From NCBI GenBank assembly GCA_016208115.1, contig JACQYR010000072.1, positions 1 to 56,677 of the forward strand: a stretch of 56,677 nucleotides of DNA. The letters are read 5' to 3'. Source of the stretch: Desulfarculus sp. Lineage in GTDB: Bacteria > Desulfobacterota > Desulfarculia > Desulfarculales > Desulfarculaceae. The position numbers and the translations under genes were made by a program. Positions within the stretch are counted from its first letter, which is position 1, and each line of letters opens with the position of its first letter. Positions 8,016 to 16,692 of the stretch are shown piece by piece. The notes under the pieces are model-generated. The model had not been told where the DNA came from, made no database searches, and saw only the letters and a program-made list of their open reading frames with translations.

Positions 8016-9954
8016 TCACAAATAGGGGTCCGCCGGCAGGGTCACACCCGCTGGCGCGTGCGCGGGCACGTAGGATTGACGGGCCACCTCTAGGGGCGCG
8101 CCCTGGGAGATGACCGGCACCGCCGGCGCCTCCGGGGCTTGCCCCCGGGTCACCCGCCGGGCCTCGCGCTCCAAGTTCAGCCCCATGGCCTCCAGGCCGC
8201 ACAGCACCGCGTAGTTGTAGGCGAACAAGTCCAGGGCCTCGTTGCGCTGGCTGCTGCGTTTCTCCCACACCCGCACCGGGAAGCCGCGCTTGTAGCGGGT
8301 CACCAGGGTTTCGGCGCGGTACTGCTTGCAGAACTCCGCCGTGGTGCCCCTGGGGAAGGGGCAGAAGCCCGGGCCGGGCCTTCTTGGCCGCGTCTACGTT
8401 TACGTTCCAGAAGCGGTGGGCGTTCTTGCGGCTGTGGCTGAACTTCAAGGGCCACACCCGGTTGTGCAGGCCCTTGCTGTCGCCCTTCAAGGCCCAGACC
8501 CGCCGGCCCCAGCGGGCGCGGCAGAAGCGCAGCACCAGCTCGGTATGGTGCCCGCCGGAGTCCAGGCCCACGGCGCGCAGGGGCAAAAGCCGGCCGTCCT
8601 CGGTCTGCCAGGATTCAGCCAGCAGGGTGTCCAGGTCTTCCCAAAGCTCGGGGCGGCCGGGGTCGCCGGCCAGCACCAAATGCCGCACCTGCCAATTCTC
8701 ATAGCCCCGGCCCCAGCCGCGTATCTCCACCTCCAGGCGGTCGCCCTGCACGTCCACGCTGCCTATCAAGACCAAAACCCCGGCGGGCACCTCGCCCACC
8801 ACGTAAAGGGCGCGTTCGGCGCGCCGAACCAAGGCGTCGTCGTCCACCTGGGCGCCGGATTCCTCCCAGGTCTCGCCCAGCACCGTATTCACGAAAGTCC
8901 GCAGGCGGCCGGGCACGTCCCTAGCCGCCAGGAATTTCTTGACCAGGCGCGGCAAGGTCTGCCAGGGGCTATTCAGGGCGTTGAGCCAAAAGCCGGCCAC
9001 GCCGGCAAAGGGCCGCTCGGATCGCCAATGCCCGTTGGCTATGGCCGCCTGGCGCTGGGCCTCGCTCCACTGGCCGCCGCAATGCTGGCAGTAGTAGCGG
9101 GCCGTCTCGGGCAGGTGGAGGGCCTCGCCGTTTTCATCCAGCACCTCGTTGCCGTCGGCGTCCTGGGCGCTATCCCAGCGCACGTTGGCCCACATGAGGA
9201 TTTGATGCTCGCCGCAGTGGGGGCAAGGCACCCACCACTTCCGCCTGTCGCTGTCCTGATAGGCCGCTTCCACGCGGCTGGAGTCCTTGTCGCGGGGGCT
9301 GCTGAAATAGCCCACCTTGCGAAAGGCGAAGTTGGAGGTGCGGGCGTCCAGCAAATCCAGGGGGTCGCCCTCGCTGGTGGCCTCGTAGCGGTCCACCTCG
9401 TCGGCCAGGGCCACGCGGGCCGGCCGCGCCGAAAGATCGGCGGCGCTCTGGGCGCTGACGATATCCAGTTGCCCCCCGCGAAAGCCCTTGGAGAGCGTCG
9501 TGTTCTCACTGTCGCGCCCCTTGGGCTCGGCGATCAAGGCCGCCAGGGGGGCGCTGTCCTTTATCATGGGCGCCAGGCGCGCCCGCGAAAAGTAGCGCGC
9601 CAGGTTCAGCGTGGGCTGGGCGATAACTATTGGGCTGGGGTCAACGTCTATGAAGTAGCCGCACACGTTCAGGATGATCTCGGTCTTGGCCAGTTGGCTG
9701 GCCCACATGCACACCACCTTTTCTACCGCCGGGTCGGAGAAGGCGTCCATGACCTCGGCCGTGTAGGGCGCCCGCTCAGTGCGCCACTGGCCGGGCTCGC
9801 TGGCGGCCTTGCCGCTAAGCCAGCGGTGCAAGTCCGCCCATTGGCTGACCGTGGTGTCAGGGGGCGGGCTGATGGCCCGCGCCAGAATCTGGCCCAAGAT
9901 CGCCGAGACTTCGGAAGCGCTGAGATAGATCGTCGAGGATTGTTCTGACTTCAT
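8016..9954 (-). pseudogene. Phage terminase large subunit (lambda GpA family), frameshifted near 8370
   Basis: N-terminal and ATPase/zinc regions in one frame up to NVNVDAAKKARPG; C-terminus GFCPFPRGTTAEFCKQYRAETLVTRYKRGFPVRVWEKRSSQRNEALDLFAYNYAV in another frame. Confidence 0.85.
8814..8829. promoter_or_regulatory. Palindrome GTTCGGCGCGCCGAAC, candidate parS-like site 3
   Basis: Perfect 16-bp palindrome inside terminase gene. Confidence 0.35.
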
Positions 9955-10453
9955 TTTCCAAGAGCTTCCGGCAGGCTTCCTGACTGTCCAGGTTGGCCAG
10001 CCTGGGGGCCAGCTTGGAAGGCAGCACCCGCAGTTGGTCGCGGGTTAGCCGCATGGCCTGGAACACCGTGTCTTCCACGGCGGCCCGCTCCAGGACGGTG
10101 CCCCGCAGTTGATCCAGCCCGATCTTTTCCTTGAGCGCCCGGATGCCCTCGCGTTTGGACCTGGCCTCGTTAAGGGTTACGAGGGCGCGCGGCTGGTCGT
10201 CGTCGCGTTGCTCGCGGAACTTCTCCGGCCCCGACTCGCCGCGCTGCAAGGCCGGGTCGGTATTGCCGGCCCATTCGGCGTCGGCTTTGGTAGGGTCCAC
10301 CAGCACCTTGCCGTCCTGGCGGATCAAGGCCCCGGAACTCACGGTGAGCTGGCCGGCCTTGATCTTCTTGTTCACCGCCGCCGGGGTCTGGCCCTTCAGG
10401 CCTTGCTCGGCCCGGTGGCGGGCGTACTCGGCTTGGGTCAAGAGTGCGGCCAT
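9857..10453 (-). CDS. Phage terminase small subunit-like / DNA-packaging protein
   Basis: 198 aa, N-terminal helix-turn-helix-like region, upstream of terminase large. Confidence 0.6.
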   Translation of the reverse strand: MAALLTQAEYARHRAEQGLKGQTPAAVNKKIKAGQLTVSSGALIRQDGKVLVDPTKADAEWAGNTDPALQRGESGPEKFREQRDDDQPRALVTLNEARSKREGIRALKEKIGLDQLRGTVLERAAVEDTVFQAMRLTRDQLRVLPSKLAPRLANLDSQEACRKLLENEVRTILDDLSQRFRSLGDLGPDSGAGHQPAP

Positions 10454-10616
10454 GTTTGGCCCCTGCTAAAGGTAAATTATTTCTGCGCCAGTTTTGGCTC
10501 AGAGGGCTGATTAAGCAAGCATTCCGACCTTGACTTGGCAGATACTTTCATGATAATTGACAAATGATGCCAGCATGATGTTAATAAGCGCTAAATGGAT
10601 TTTTCTGGAGGGTACA

Positions 10617-11249
10617 ATGCCTTACCAATTACGAACAAAACCCATTGTAATTATTGGTATAATATTAACAATTATTACCTTCTCAGGCACCGCCATTTAC
10701 GCAGATAAATCTACCATTGAACCAGCGAAGAGGGCCATATTATCGGCGACAATAAATTATAAAGATGGCAGCACTGCGGAAGTTACTAATATTAAATTTA
10801 CACATAAAAATAGTAATTTCATGCCCGCACAAGTAACAATTATTAGCAGCTTAGTCTTTACAAAAACTACCAAAGATAAGGGTATAACGTTTACCAAAAA
10901 CCTGGAAATACCGCTGAATGCTATCAATATAATTAAGACTCACCCAGCTAAGCACTTTGACCGAATACTCCCAGAAATAGTGCTCTATCTTGAGGATGGA
11001 CGAAAAATTCCACTAGCTAATGATAATAGCGGTATCCTTGGATTTACAGACAAGATAGAACTCACTCCTGGCTTTGCCCCATCCTCTTTGCATGGCCAAA
11101 AGCATGGCACAACGTTTGAATATACAAGTGGCTTTTCTATAGAAGGTGACGTGACAGTCAAGGGCAAACAAGGACGCTTAGACCTTTCTGTATTCGGTAT
11201 TACCTTCAGAGACAATGGAATTGAAGCCATCACTTTCAATTACAAATAG
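10617..11249 (+). CDS. Hypothetical exported or membrane-anchored protein (prophage moron)
   Basis: AT-rich ORF opposite in strand to the structural operon; start at MPYQLRT preceded by GGAGG; hydrophobic IVIIGIILTIITFSGTAIYA. Confidence 0.7.
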   Translation: MPYQLRTKPIVIIGIILTIITFSGTAIYADKSTIEPAKRAILSATINYKDGSTAEVTNIKFTHKNSNFMPAQVTIISSLVFTKTTKDKGITFTKNLEIPLNAINIIKTHPAKHFDRILPEIVLYLEDGRKIPLANDNSGILGFTDKIELTPGFAPSSLHGQKHGTTFEYTSGFSIEGDVTVKGKQGRLDLSVFGITFRDNGIEAITFNYK

Positions 11250-11337
11250 TGCTGGCCATGCTCGCAGGCTTAACCTGTAGATTCTATTTATTACTACGGA
11301 TACTAGGCTCCACACTGTGGGCATTCCCCGGCATTAG

Positions 11338-12477
11338 TTAGCCATAGTAGCGGAAGCCCTGCACCGCCCGGAAGTGCCCGCCGAAACCCGTAGCCCCCAC
11401 CACCTGGTCGCTGGTGCTGGTGCGGGCTATGGAATCCCGGCTGCGCACTTTGTTGGCACCATAAAGGTTGCAGGAAATCTGCCGCCACTTGGGGTCGCGG
11501 CGGAAGGCGGCGGCCAGGCCCGGGTGCGAAGTGGTGGCCAGGGTGGTCACCTTGCGGCCCTGCAAGCGCCCCTTGCCTTCCAGTTGCATTTGACATACCG
11601 CGTTCATGAAGGCCAGGCCCACGCCGGCCCCTTGCCATTCGGGCATTACCACGAAGCGGCAGTTACGCGCCTCGGCCTTGCCCCGGCCCGTGGCCTTGGA
11701 GGTCATGGCCAGGTGCACCACCGGCTCGCCGTCCACCGTGCCCACGTAGCAGCACGAAGCCGGCGGCCGGGGCAATCTTAGATAGTGATGCGGCTCAAAC
11801 AGCGGCCAGTAACGCCAGTCCGTCTGCCAGATTTCAAGCTCGATGCGGGGTCGGCGCCAAAGGCCCCTCCCCGTGAACTTGCCGGTGGCCACGTCAAAGA
11901 CCCAGTCCGGCTCGGTCCACTCGATGATGTCGTAATGGCAGGACAGCAAGACGCACTGGTTGCCGCCCTTCTTGTGCAGGCGCTTCCAGGCCTTGGCGAA
12001 AGCAAATGCCCCCACCTTGGCTATTTGCCGGTCCACCACCGAGGTGAACTCGTCTATGACCACCCGGGCCGGGGCCTCGCAGATTACCCGCGCCAGGTTG
12101 GCCCGGAACTTCTCGCCGTTGCTAAGCACCGTGTAGGGCCGCAGCCAGGCCGGCACGTCGCCCAGGCCCACGCCGGCCAGGGCGGCGGTCACCGCGTTGA
12201 AGTCGCTGGTGGCCGCGATGGCGTCAATTATGGGCTGGTCGTGGGGCCAGTCCTCGGGCTCCCAGAAGGCTCCGGCGCCGAATATCTCGCGGCCCAGGCT
12301 GGTTTTCCCAGAGCCCGACGGCCCCACGATCAGGCCCACGCCCCAGGCGGGGTCTTCCACGGGCAGCTCCGCCGCCAAGTCGAAGCGGTAACCGGCCTCG
12401 CAGTTGAACAGCGATTTGACCCGGGCGGCGCGGTAGGAGTTAAAGTCTTCGCAAGTGTGGTGGATTTCTATTTTCAT
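11338..12477 (-). CDS. ABC-type ATPase fused to GNAT-like acetyltransferase domain (COG2401-like)
   Basis: Walker A GPSGSGKTS, signature-like LSNGEKFR, Walker B RVVIDEFTS, C-terminal VVMPEWQGAGVGLAFMNAV (GNAT motif A-like). Confidence 0.8.
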   Translation of the reverse strand: MKIEIHHTCEDFNSYRAARVKSLFNCEAGYRFDLAAELPVEDPAWGVGLIVGPSGSGKTSLGREIFGAGAFWEPEDWPHDQPIIDAIAATSDFNAVTAALAGVGLGDVPAWLRPYTVLSNGEKFRANLARVICEAPARVVIDEFTSVVDRQIAKVGAFAFAKAWKRLHKKGGNQCVLLSCHYDIIEWTEPDWVFDVATGKFTGRGLWRRPRIELEIWQTDWRYWPLFEPHHYLRLPRPPASCCYVGTVDGEPVVHLAMTSKATGRGKAEARNCRFVVMPEWQGAGVGLAFMNAVCQMQLEGKGRLQGRKVTTLATTSHPGLAAAFRRDPKWRQISCNLYGANKVRSRDSIARTSTSDQVVGATGFGGHFRAVQGFRYYG

Positions 12478-13049
12478 GTCACCACCACCCGGCACTTGTA
12501 ACCCTGGGCGGCCAGGGCCTCGTAAACCTCCTTCTGGTGCGCCTCGCCATCGCAAATGACGATTACGCCGTATTGCTCCTTGTAGCGGTTGTCGGCCGGC
12601 GGCGCCGGCGGGCTGTCGTCCAGCGGCCCCAGGCCTTCCAGGAGTTTGGCCATCTCCTTGGCCGTGAAGCCCAGGTCCTCGGCCGTGAAGTCCTGGGGCG
12701 CCAGGTCATGCACCTCGCGGGCCAGGGCCTCCAGGTCCCACTCGGCCCACTCCTGGCTTTTGTTCAGGGCCACCCGCAGGGCGCGCACCTGGGCCGGGCT
12801 CAGGCCGTCGCAGGGTATGACCGGGATGGTCTCCAGGCCCAGGCGGGCGCGCTCGGCCGGGGCCAGGGCGGCCACTTCGGCCAGGCGGTACTCGCCGTCT
12901 ATCACCTGGCCGTCGCTGGTGGCCAGGATAGGCACCCAGTAGCCATGTTTTTGGATAAGCCCCGCCAGGCGGCCAGATTGGCCGTGCCTGCGCAGGGCGC
13001 GGGTGTGGCAGTGCAGCCGCTCCAGCGGCCACTGTTCTATGCGTAGCAT
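12474..13049 (-). CDS. ParB/Srx-like nuclease-domain protein
   Basis: HGYWVPILATSDGQVIDGEYRLAEVAALA and PVIPCDGLSPAQVRALRVALNKSQEWAEWD; overlaps downstream gene by 4 nt. Confidence 0.75.
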   Translation of the reverse strand: MLRIEQWPLERLHCHTRALRRHGQSGRLAGLIQKHGYWVPILATSDGQVIDGEYRLAEVAALAPAERARLGLETIPVIPCDGLSPAQVRALRVALNKSQEWAEWDLEALAREVHDLAPQDFTAEDLGFTAKEMAKLLEGLGPLDDSPPAPPADNRYKEQYGVIVICDGEAHQKEVYEALAAQGYKCRVVVT

Positions 13050-13216
13050 TCCGACTTCCCGTGTTACACTACCCCCGCCTCGGCCGAGGCAGGAGGGTTG
13101 GGTGGTCACACCTGGTCGGATGCCTGATTCATCCGGTCGCCAGGCGGAGCTGCAACTCCGTCTGGTAACCCTCGTCTCCCCTAGTTTTCGTGGAAATTTA
13201 TGCGGATCGGCTGCGG

Positions 13217-13481
13217 ATTAACCGCAGAATGCACTTCATTAACCAAATTCGGTTAACTATTAACCCCGTTTTCAACCCTGCAACTGGAATTTTATCGGGG
13301 CTCGTTGCGACCCGTTGGGGGGTACCCCCCGGGTAAGTACCTTAAGCCTTGGGCCGAAGCATCAAGCCCCAGCCCAACCGCCTGCAATAGCTACCTTTTA
13401 CTGATGAGCCCTGCCGTGGCCACGCCGCGCCGGCCCATTATTAACCAGGCCCGCCGCGATCATTAACCGCCAGCGTTAACC
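13217..13481. repeat. Cluster of seven TTAACC-type heptamers in intergenic DNA
   Basis: ATTAACC at 13217, 13238, 13259, 13440, 13462; GTTAACC at 13475; inverted GGTTAAC at 13251. Confidence 0.6.
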
Positions 13482-13531
13482 TGGCGGGGCGTCGCCGGCC
13501 AGGCAAAATGCACCGGCCAGGGCCAGCCCTG

Positions 13532-14149
13532 TCAGGGCAGCAAGCCGGCTTGGCGCAGCACGTGCCGGGCCTCGTGCACCAGGCGCGCGTCCAGGCGCCG
13601 TTGGGCCTCGGGCACCACCCGCTCCCGCACGCCGGTGTTCTTCATCTGCGAAGCCACCGGGGGGCCGGTCATCTTGCGGATGGGCGTGCGCTGCTTGCCC
13701 TTGCGCTGGAAGATGCCCAGGCCCGTGTCCCCGCCGGTGCGGCTATTGCGCATGGGCGCCACGAAGGAATGCGGCAGATAGCCGCCCCGGTCCTTGCGCA
13801 CCCGCACGCGGATGCCCTTGGGCGGACGGGCCTTACCCGAGCCAGGCATTTCCTTGGGGCGCACACCCGCGAAGTGCATCAAGGACAGGCGCTGGTAGCC
13901 CTCCCGCCTGGGGTCGGTGCGCACCTCGTACACGCCGCGCCGGGCCGAGGCCTTGCTGGTGTACAAACGTTCCTTGATGGCCCGGGCCGTGGTGGTGTAC
14001 TGGGCGCGCACGCCCTGGGAGGTCAGCGCCGCCAGGCCCTGGCCGGTGCGGTTCAAGGCCCGCTCCAGGGCCTTGGGCATTGCCCCCGGCACCCGGACCA
14101 GCCGGGCTTCCAGGGGTTGCACCTGGCTCCAGTCGGCGACGATCTCCAC
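13532..14149 (-). CDS. Prophage minor tail protein Z (GpZ family)
   Basis: EIVADWSQVQPLEARLVRVPGAMPKALERALNRTGQG; GTG start assumed. Confidence 0.75.
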   Translation of the reverse strand: MEIVADWSQVQPLEARLVRVPGAMPKALERALNRTGQGLAALTSQGVRAQYTTTARAIKERLYTSKASARRGVYEVRTDPRREGYQRLSLMHFAGVRPKEMPGSGKARPPKGIRVRVRKDRGGYLPHSFVAPMRNSRTGGDTGLGIFQRKGKQRTPIRKMTGPPVASQMKNTGVRERVVPEAQRRLDARLVHEARHVLRQAGLLP

Positions 14150-14163
14150 TGCGCGCTCCTTGG

Positions 14164-14209
14164 CCAAAAAGAAAGACCCGCCCCCCACGGAGGAAGGGGG
14201 CGAGTCTTT
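14164..14209 (-). terminator. Intrinsic terminator
   Basis: Minus-strand AAAGACTCGCCCCC...GGGGGCGGGTCTTTCTTTTT stem followed by T tract. Confidence 0.65.
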
Positions 14210-14377
14210 GGGCAGGCTTGATGTCGCGGAATACTGATGTAAATTCTAAGGGCCGACCGGTTGCCCGGCGGCCCATTCTATCGCTTGCGCGCAAATCCGC
14301 AGTTTAGAAATTTATGGCCTTTTTCTAACCAAAACGCAATTGCAAGTTTCGTCATATTTCGTCATTTTTCGCCGGGC

Positions 14378-14596
14378 CTAATTTTTTTGGCCGGCAGCCC
14401 GGGCCGCCCGCTTGTCGGTCCACTCCTGCAAGGCGTCCGCGGAGGTCAGAATGCGGCGCCCTCGCACTTCGATGGGCATGGGCAGGGCGCTTTCCAGGTT
14501 ATCCCTATGCAAGGCCTTTAGGTCGCGGTAGCTTAAGCCCAGGGCCTCGGCCGCCTCGGCCCAGGTGGTGATTATGTCCACGCGCTTGCCGCTCAC
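14378..14596 (-). CDS. Small HTH DNA-binding protein, phage
   Basis: TTWAEAAEALGLSYRDLKALHRDNLESALPMPIEVRGRRILTSADALQEWTDKR. Confidence 0.55.
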   Translation of the reverse strand: MSGKRVDIITTWAEAAEALGLSYRDLKALHRDNLESALPMPIEVRGRRILTSADALQEWTDKRAARAAGQKN

Positions 14597-15030
14597 ACCA
14601 GGCGCCTGGCCCTCGCGAACGCCACCAAGGAACGTAAGGCGTCGTGCAGCAAGCTCTTGTACTGCCCGGGCGTTAGCTTCAACAAACATAAAAAATCCTG
14701 CCATTGCCTCCCCCTGGGCCAGGCGTCGCCCTGCATCTCCACCAGGGCTAGCACGTAGATTTGCTGGTCTTGCTCCAGGCCGGCGAAGGCCAGGTTGAAT
14801 TCCTCCACGCGGCTGGGGTCGCGCGGGGCCGTGGAAGGAATCAGGCAGAAGCCCGGGCCGGCCACGGTCACCGCCGCCCCGCCTTTGATTTCAAAGCGAA
14901 AGCCCGCCTCGGGTAGGCGCATGGATTTGGGCTGGCCCACGGTGCTGCGCCATTCGGCCCACAGGTTCAGCAATTCCCACAACCGCTCCGGCGCCCAGTC
15001 GGGCCACAGGTTCAGATGCGCCCGTCTCAC
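14593..15030 (-). CDS. Hypothetical phage protein, possible late-gene regulator-like
   Basis: 145 aa ORF, ATGA-type overlaps with neighbours. Confidence 0.5.
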   Translation of the reverse strand: MRRAHLNLWPDWAPERLWELLNLWAEWRSTVGQPKSMRLPEAGFRFEIKGGAAVTVAGPGFCLIPSTAPRDPSRVEEFNLAFAGLEQDQQIYVLALVEMQGDAWPRGRQWQDFLCLLKLTPGQYKSLLHDALRSLVAFARARRLV

Positions 15031-15860
15031 CAGCGTCCCTCCGCCTCGATCATGCGAAAGCTCTTGCCCTCCACCAAAACCCCGTCGGCCTTGATAAGCC
15101 GCGCGATGGTGCGGTCAAAGGGGTCCTTGAACACCTTGGCCAGTTCGGCCGGCGGCAGGTTGGTGGTAATCACCGTAGGCAACTTGTGGTCGGCGCGGTG
15201 GTTGACCAGCTTGAAGAAGCAATCGCGCTCGGCCTTGCGCGGCCGGTCCGCGCCCGGGCCGCCCACCTCGTCCAGCAAAAGCAGCCCAGCCGCCTTGGCC
15301 CGCGCCTCCAGTTCCCGGGCGGGGCCGCCGGCGCGGTAGGAGTCGGCCACCAGGTCGAACAACTCGGGCAGGGAAAGCCACAGCGGGAAGTTGCCGTCGC
15401 CTTCCAGGGCCTGGCGGGCCAGGCACCAGGAAAGCACCGTCTTGCCCGAACCCTCGGGGCCGAAGAGATACAACGTGCCCCGGGCCGCGTGCCAGTAGCG
15501 GCAGGCGCGAAAGGCCGCGTGCCACAGGGCGAAGTCGGCCGGGTCGCGCTTGACAGCCTCTGCGCGGGCCAGGGCCGTGTCAAAAGACCAGTCGCGGGCG
15601 GCGGCGGGCAGACCGGAGAGACGCCAGCGGCGGGCCTCCGGGTTTTCCTGGCCGCCGGGCAGCATGCGGGCCGCCTGGGCCGCCTCGCAGCTTGGGCAAA
15701 GGCCGGGCTGGAGCCAACGCCCATGGGGGTGATCGGGCCACCAGTCCAGCCACACCGCTTCAACCGCCTGGCCGCAGCCCTGGCAGATTTCCGGTTCCGG
15801 CTTTCCCGGCGGTGGCCCCGTCCGGGCCGCTGCCCCTGTTTCGTGGGTCGAGGTGTTCAT
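15027..15860 (-). CDS. DnaC-like replicative helicase loader ATPase
   Basis: LYLFGPEGSGKTVLSWCLA, GLLLLDEVGG, TVITTNLPPAEL; N-terminal CxxC...CxxC zinc motif. Confidence 0.85.
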   Translation of the reverse strand: MNTSTHETGAAARTGPPPGKPEPEICQGCGQAVEAVWLDWWPDHPHGRWLQPGLCPSCEAAQAARMLPGGQENPEARRWRLSGLPAAARDWSFDTALARAEAVKRDPADFALWHAAFRACRYWHAARGTLYLFGPEGSGKTVLSWCLARQALEGDGNFPLWLSLPELFDLVADSYRAGGPARELEARAKAAGLLLLDEVGGPGADRPRKAERDCFFKLVNHRADHKLPTVITTNLPPAELAKVFKDPFDRTIARLIKADGVLVEGKSFRMIEAEGRW

Positions 15861-16689
15861 ACCGGCTTGCTCCTTCCGCGTCGCCTTTGCCTTTGCTCCC
15901 TGCCGCCCCTGCCGTGGCCCCCGCCGTTTCGGGCGGGGGGGCTTTGGGGGGGTCTTTAGGCTCCGGATCCGGATCCGGAGCGCGCGCACGCCCGCGCGGG
16001 CACTCGCACGCGCGAGACCCCCTACCAACCCCCTCCGAACCCCCTGGCAACCCCCTGGCTACCCCCTTCGAAGCCCCTTCCGACCCCCTCCCGACCCCCT
16101 CGGCAGGGGGTACCAAGGGGCTATCAACCCCCTCGGCAGGGGGTTCCGAGGGGGTCGGTAGCCCATCGGCAGGGGGTTCGGAAGGGGTGGACAAAGCTTG
16201 GGGGCAAGGCCGCGCCAAGGCCGCGCGCCGGGCCAGCAACTCGGCCACCAGGTCGGGTAGGTCGCGCAGGGCTTCGCGGGCCTTGCCCCGGCCCTCGGCC
16301 TGGGCCGCCGCCAGAACATGCTCCAGGGCCGGCAACAACACCGGGGAATCGGGGAACTCCCGCAATACCGCCACGGCCCCGCGTACCTGGTTCAGGCCCT
16401 TCACCGGCGCGAAATCCAGGGCCATGGGGTTGAACAAAAGCCGGGCCTCCTCGTCATAGGCCACCAGCCCGGCGGCCACCAATTCGTCCAGGGCGGCCCG
16501 GGCCATGGCCTCGTCCCAATCCCGCACGCGGGGCACGGCGTCAGCGGGCACCCAGCGCATGACCCCCAGCATGGTGCGGCCCCGGCTGTACAGGGTCAGC
16601 ATGAACAGCCGATAGGCGTCGGAACTCAGGGCCTCCACGCGCCGGTCGTAGTCCAATACATCACCGCGTATGGTGCAGTAGCCTGGCAA
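15760..16689 (-). CDS. Phage replication initiator-like protein with repetitive linker
   Basis: 309 aa upstream of dnaC-like gene; 11-aa period STPSEPPADGLPTPSEPPAEGVDSPLVPPAEGV. Confidence 0.65.
   Translation of the reverse strand: MPGYCTIRGDVLDYDRRVEALSSDAYRLFMLTLYSRGRTMLGVMRWVPADAVPRVRDWDEAMARAALDELVAAGLVAYDEEARLLFNPMALDFAPVKGLNQVRGAVAVLREFPDSPVLLPALEHVLAAAQAEGRGKAREALRDLPDLVAELLARRAALARPCPQALSTPSEPPADGLPTPSEPPAEGVDSPLVPPAEGVGRGSEGASKGVARGLPGGSEGVGRGSRACECPRGRARAPDPDPEPKDPPKAPPPETAGATAGAAGSKGKGDAEGASRYEHLDPRNRGSGPDGATAGKAGTGNLPGLRPGG
16017..16192. repeat. 16 consecutive 11-bp iterons (ACCCCCT/AGGGGGT plus 4 nt)
   Basis: Units start at 16017, 16028, 16039, 16050, 16061, 16072, 16083, 16094 (C-rich), then 16105, 16116, 16127, 16138, 16149, 16160, 16171, 16182 (mostly G-rich). 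Confidence 0.9.
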
Positions 16690-16692
16690 GAT

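Noticed and set aside
8360-8390. Programmed ribosomal frameshift in terminase
   Set aside because: Terminases of this family are not known to use it and no clear slippery heptamer plus structure was seen; decay or sequencing error preferred
13093-13173. tRNA gene
   Set aside because: Acceptor-like stem present but no T-loop (TTCRANNY), wrong anticodon loop, no CCA
13400-13430. CTGATGAG, possible hammerhead ribozyme core
   Set aside because: No matching GAAA segment or flanking stems nearby
16017-16192. CRISPR array
   Set aside because: 11-bp period with 4-nt variable parts, inside a coding gene; not repeat-spacer architecture
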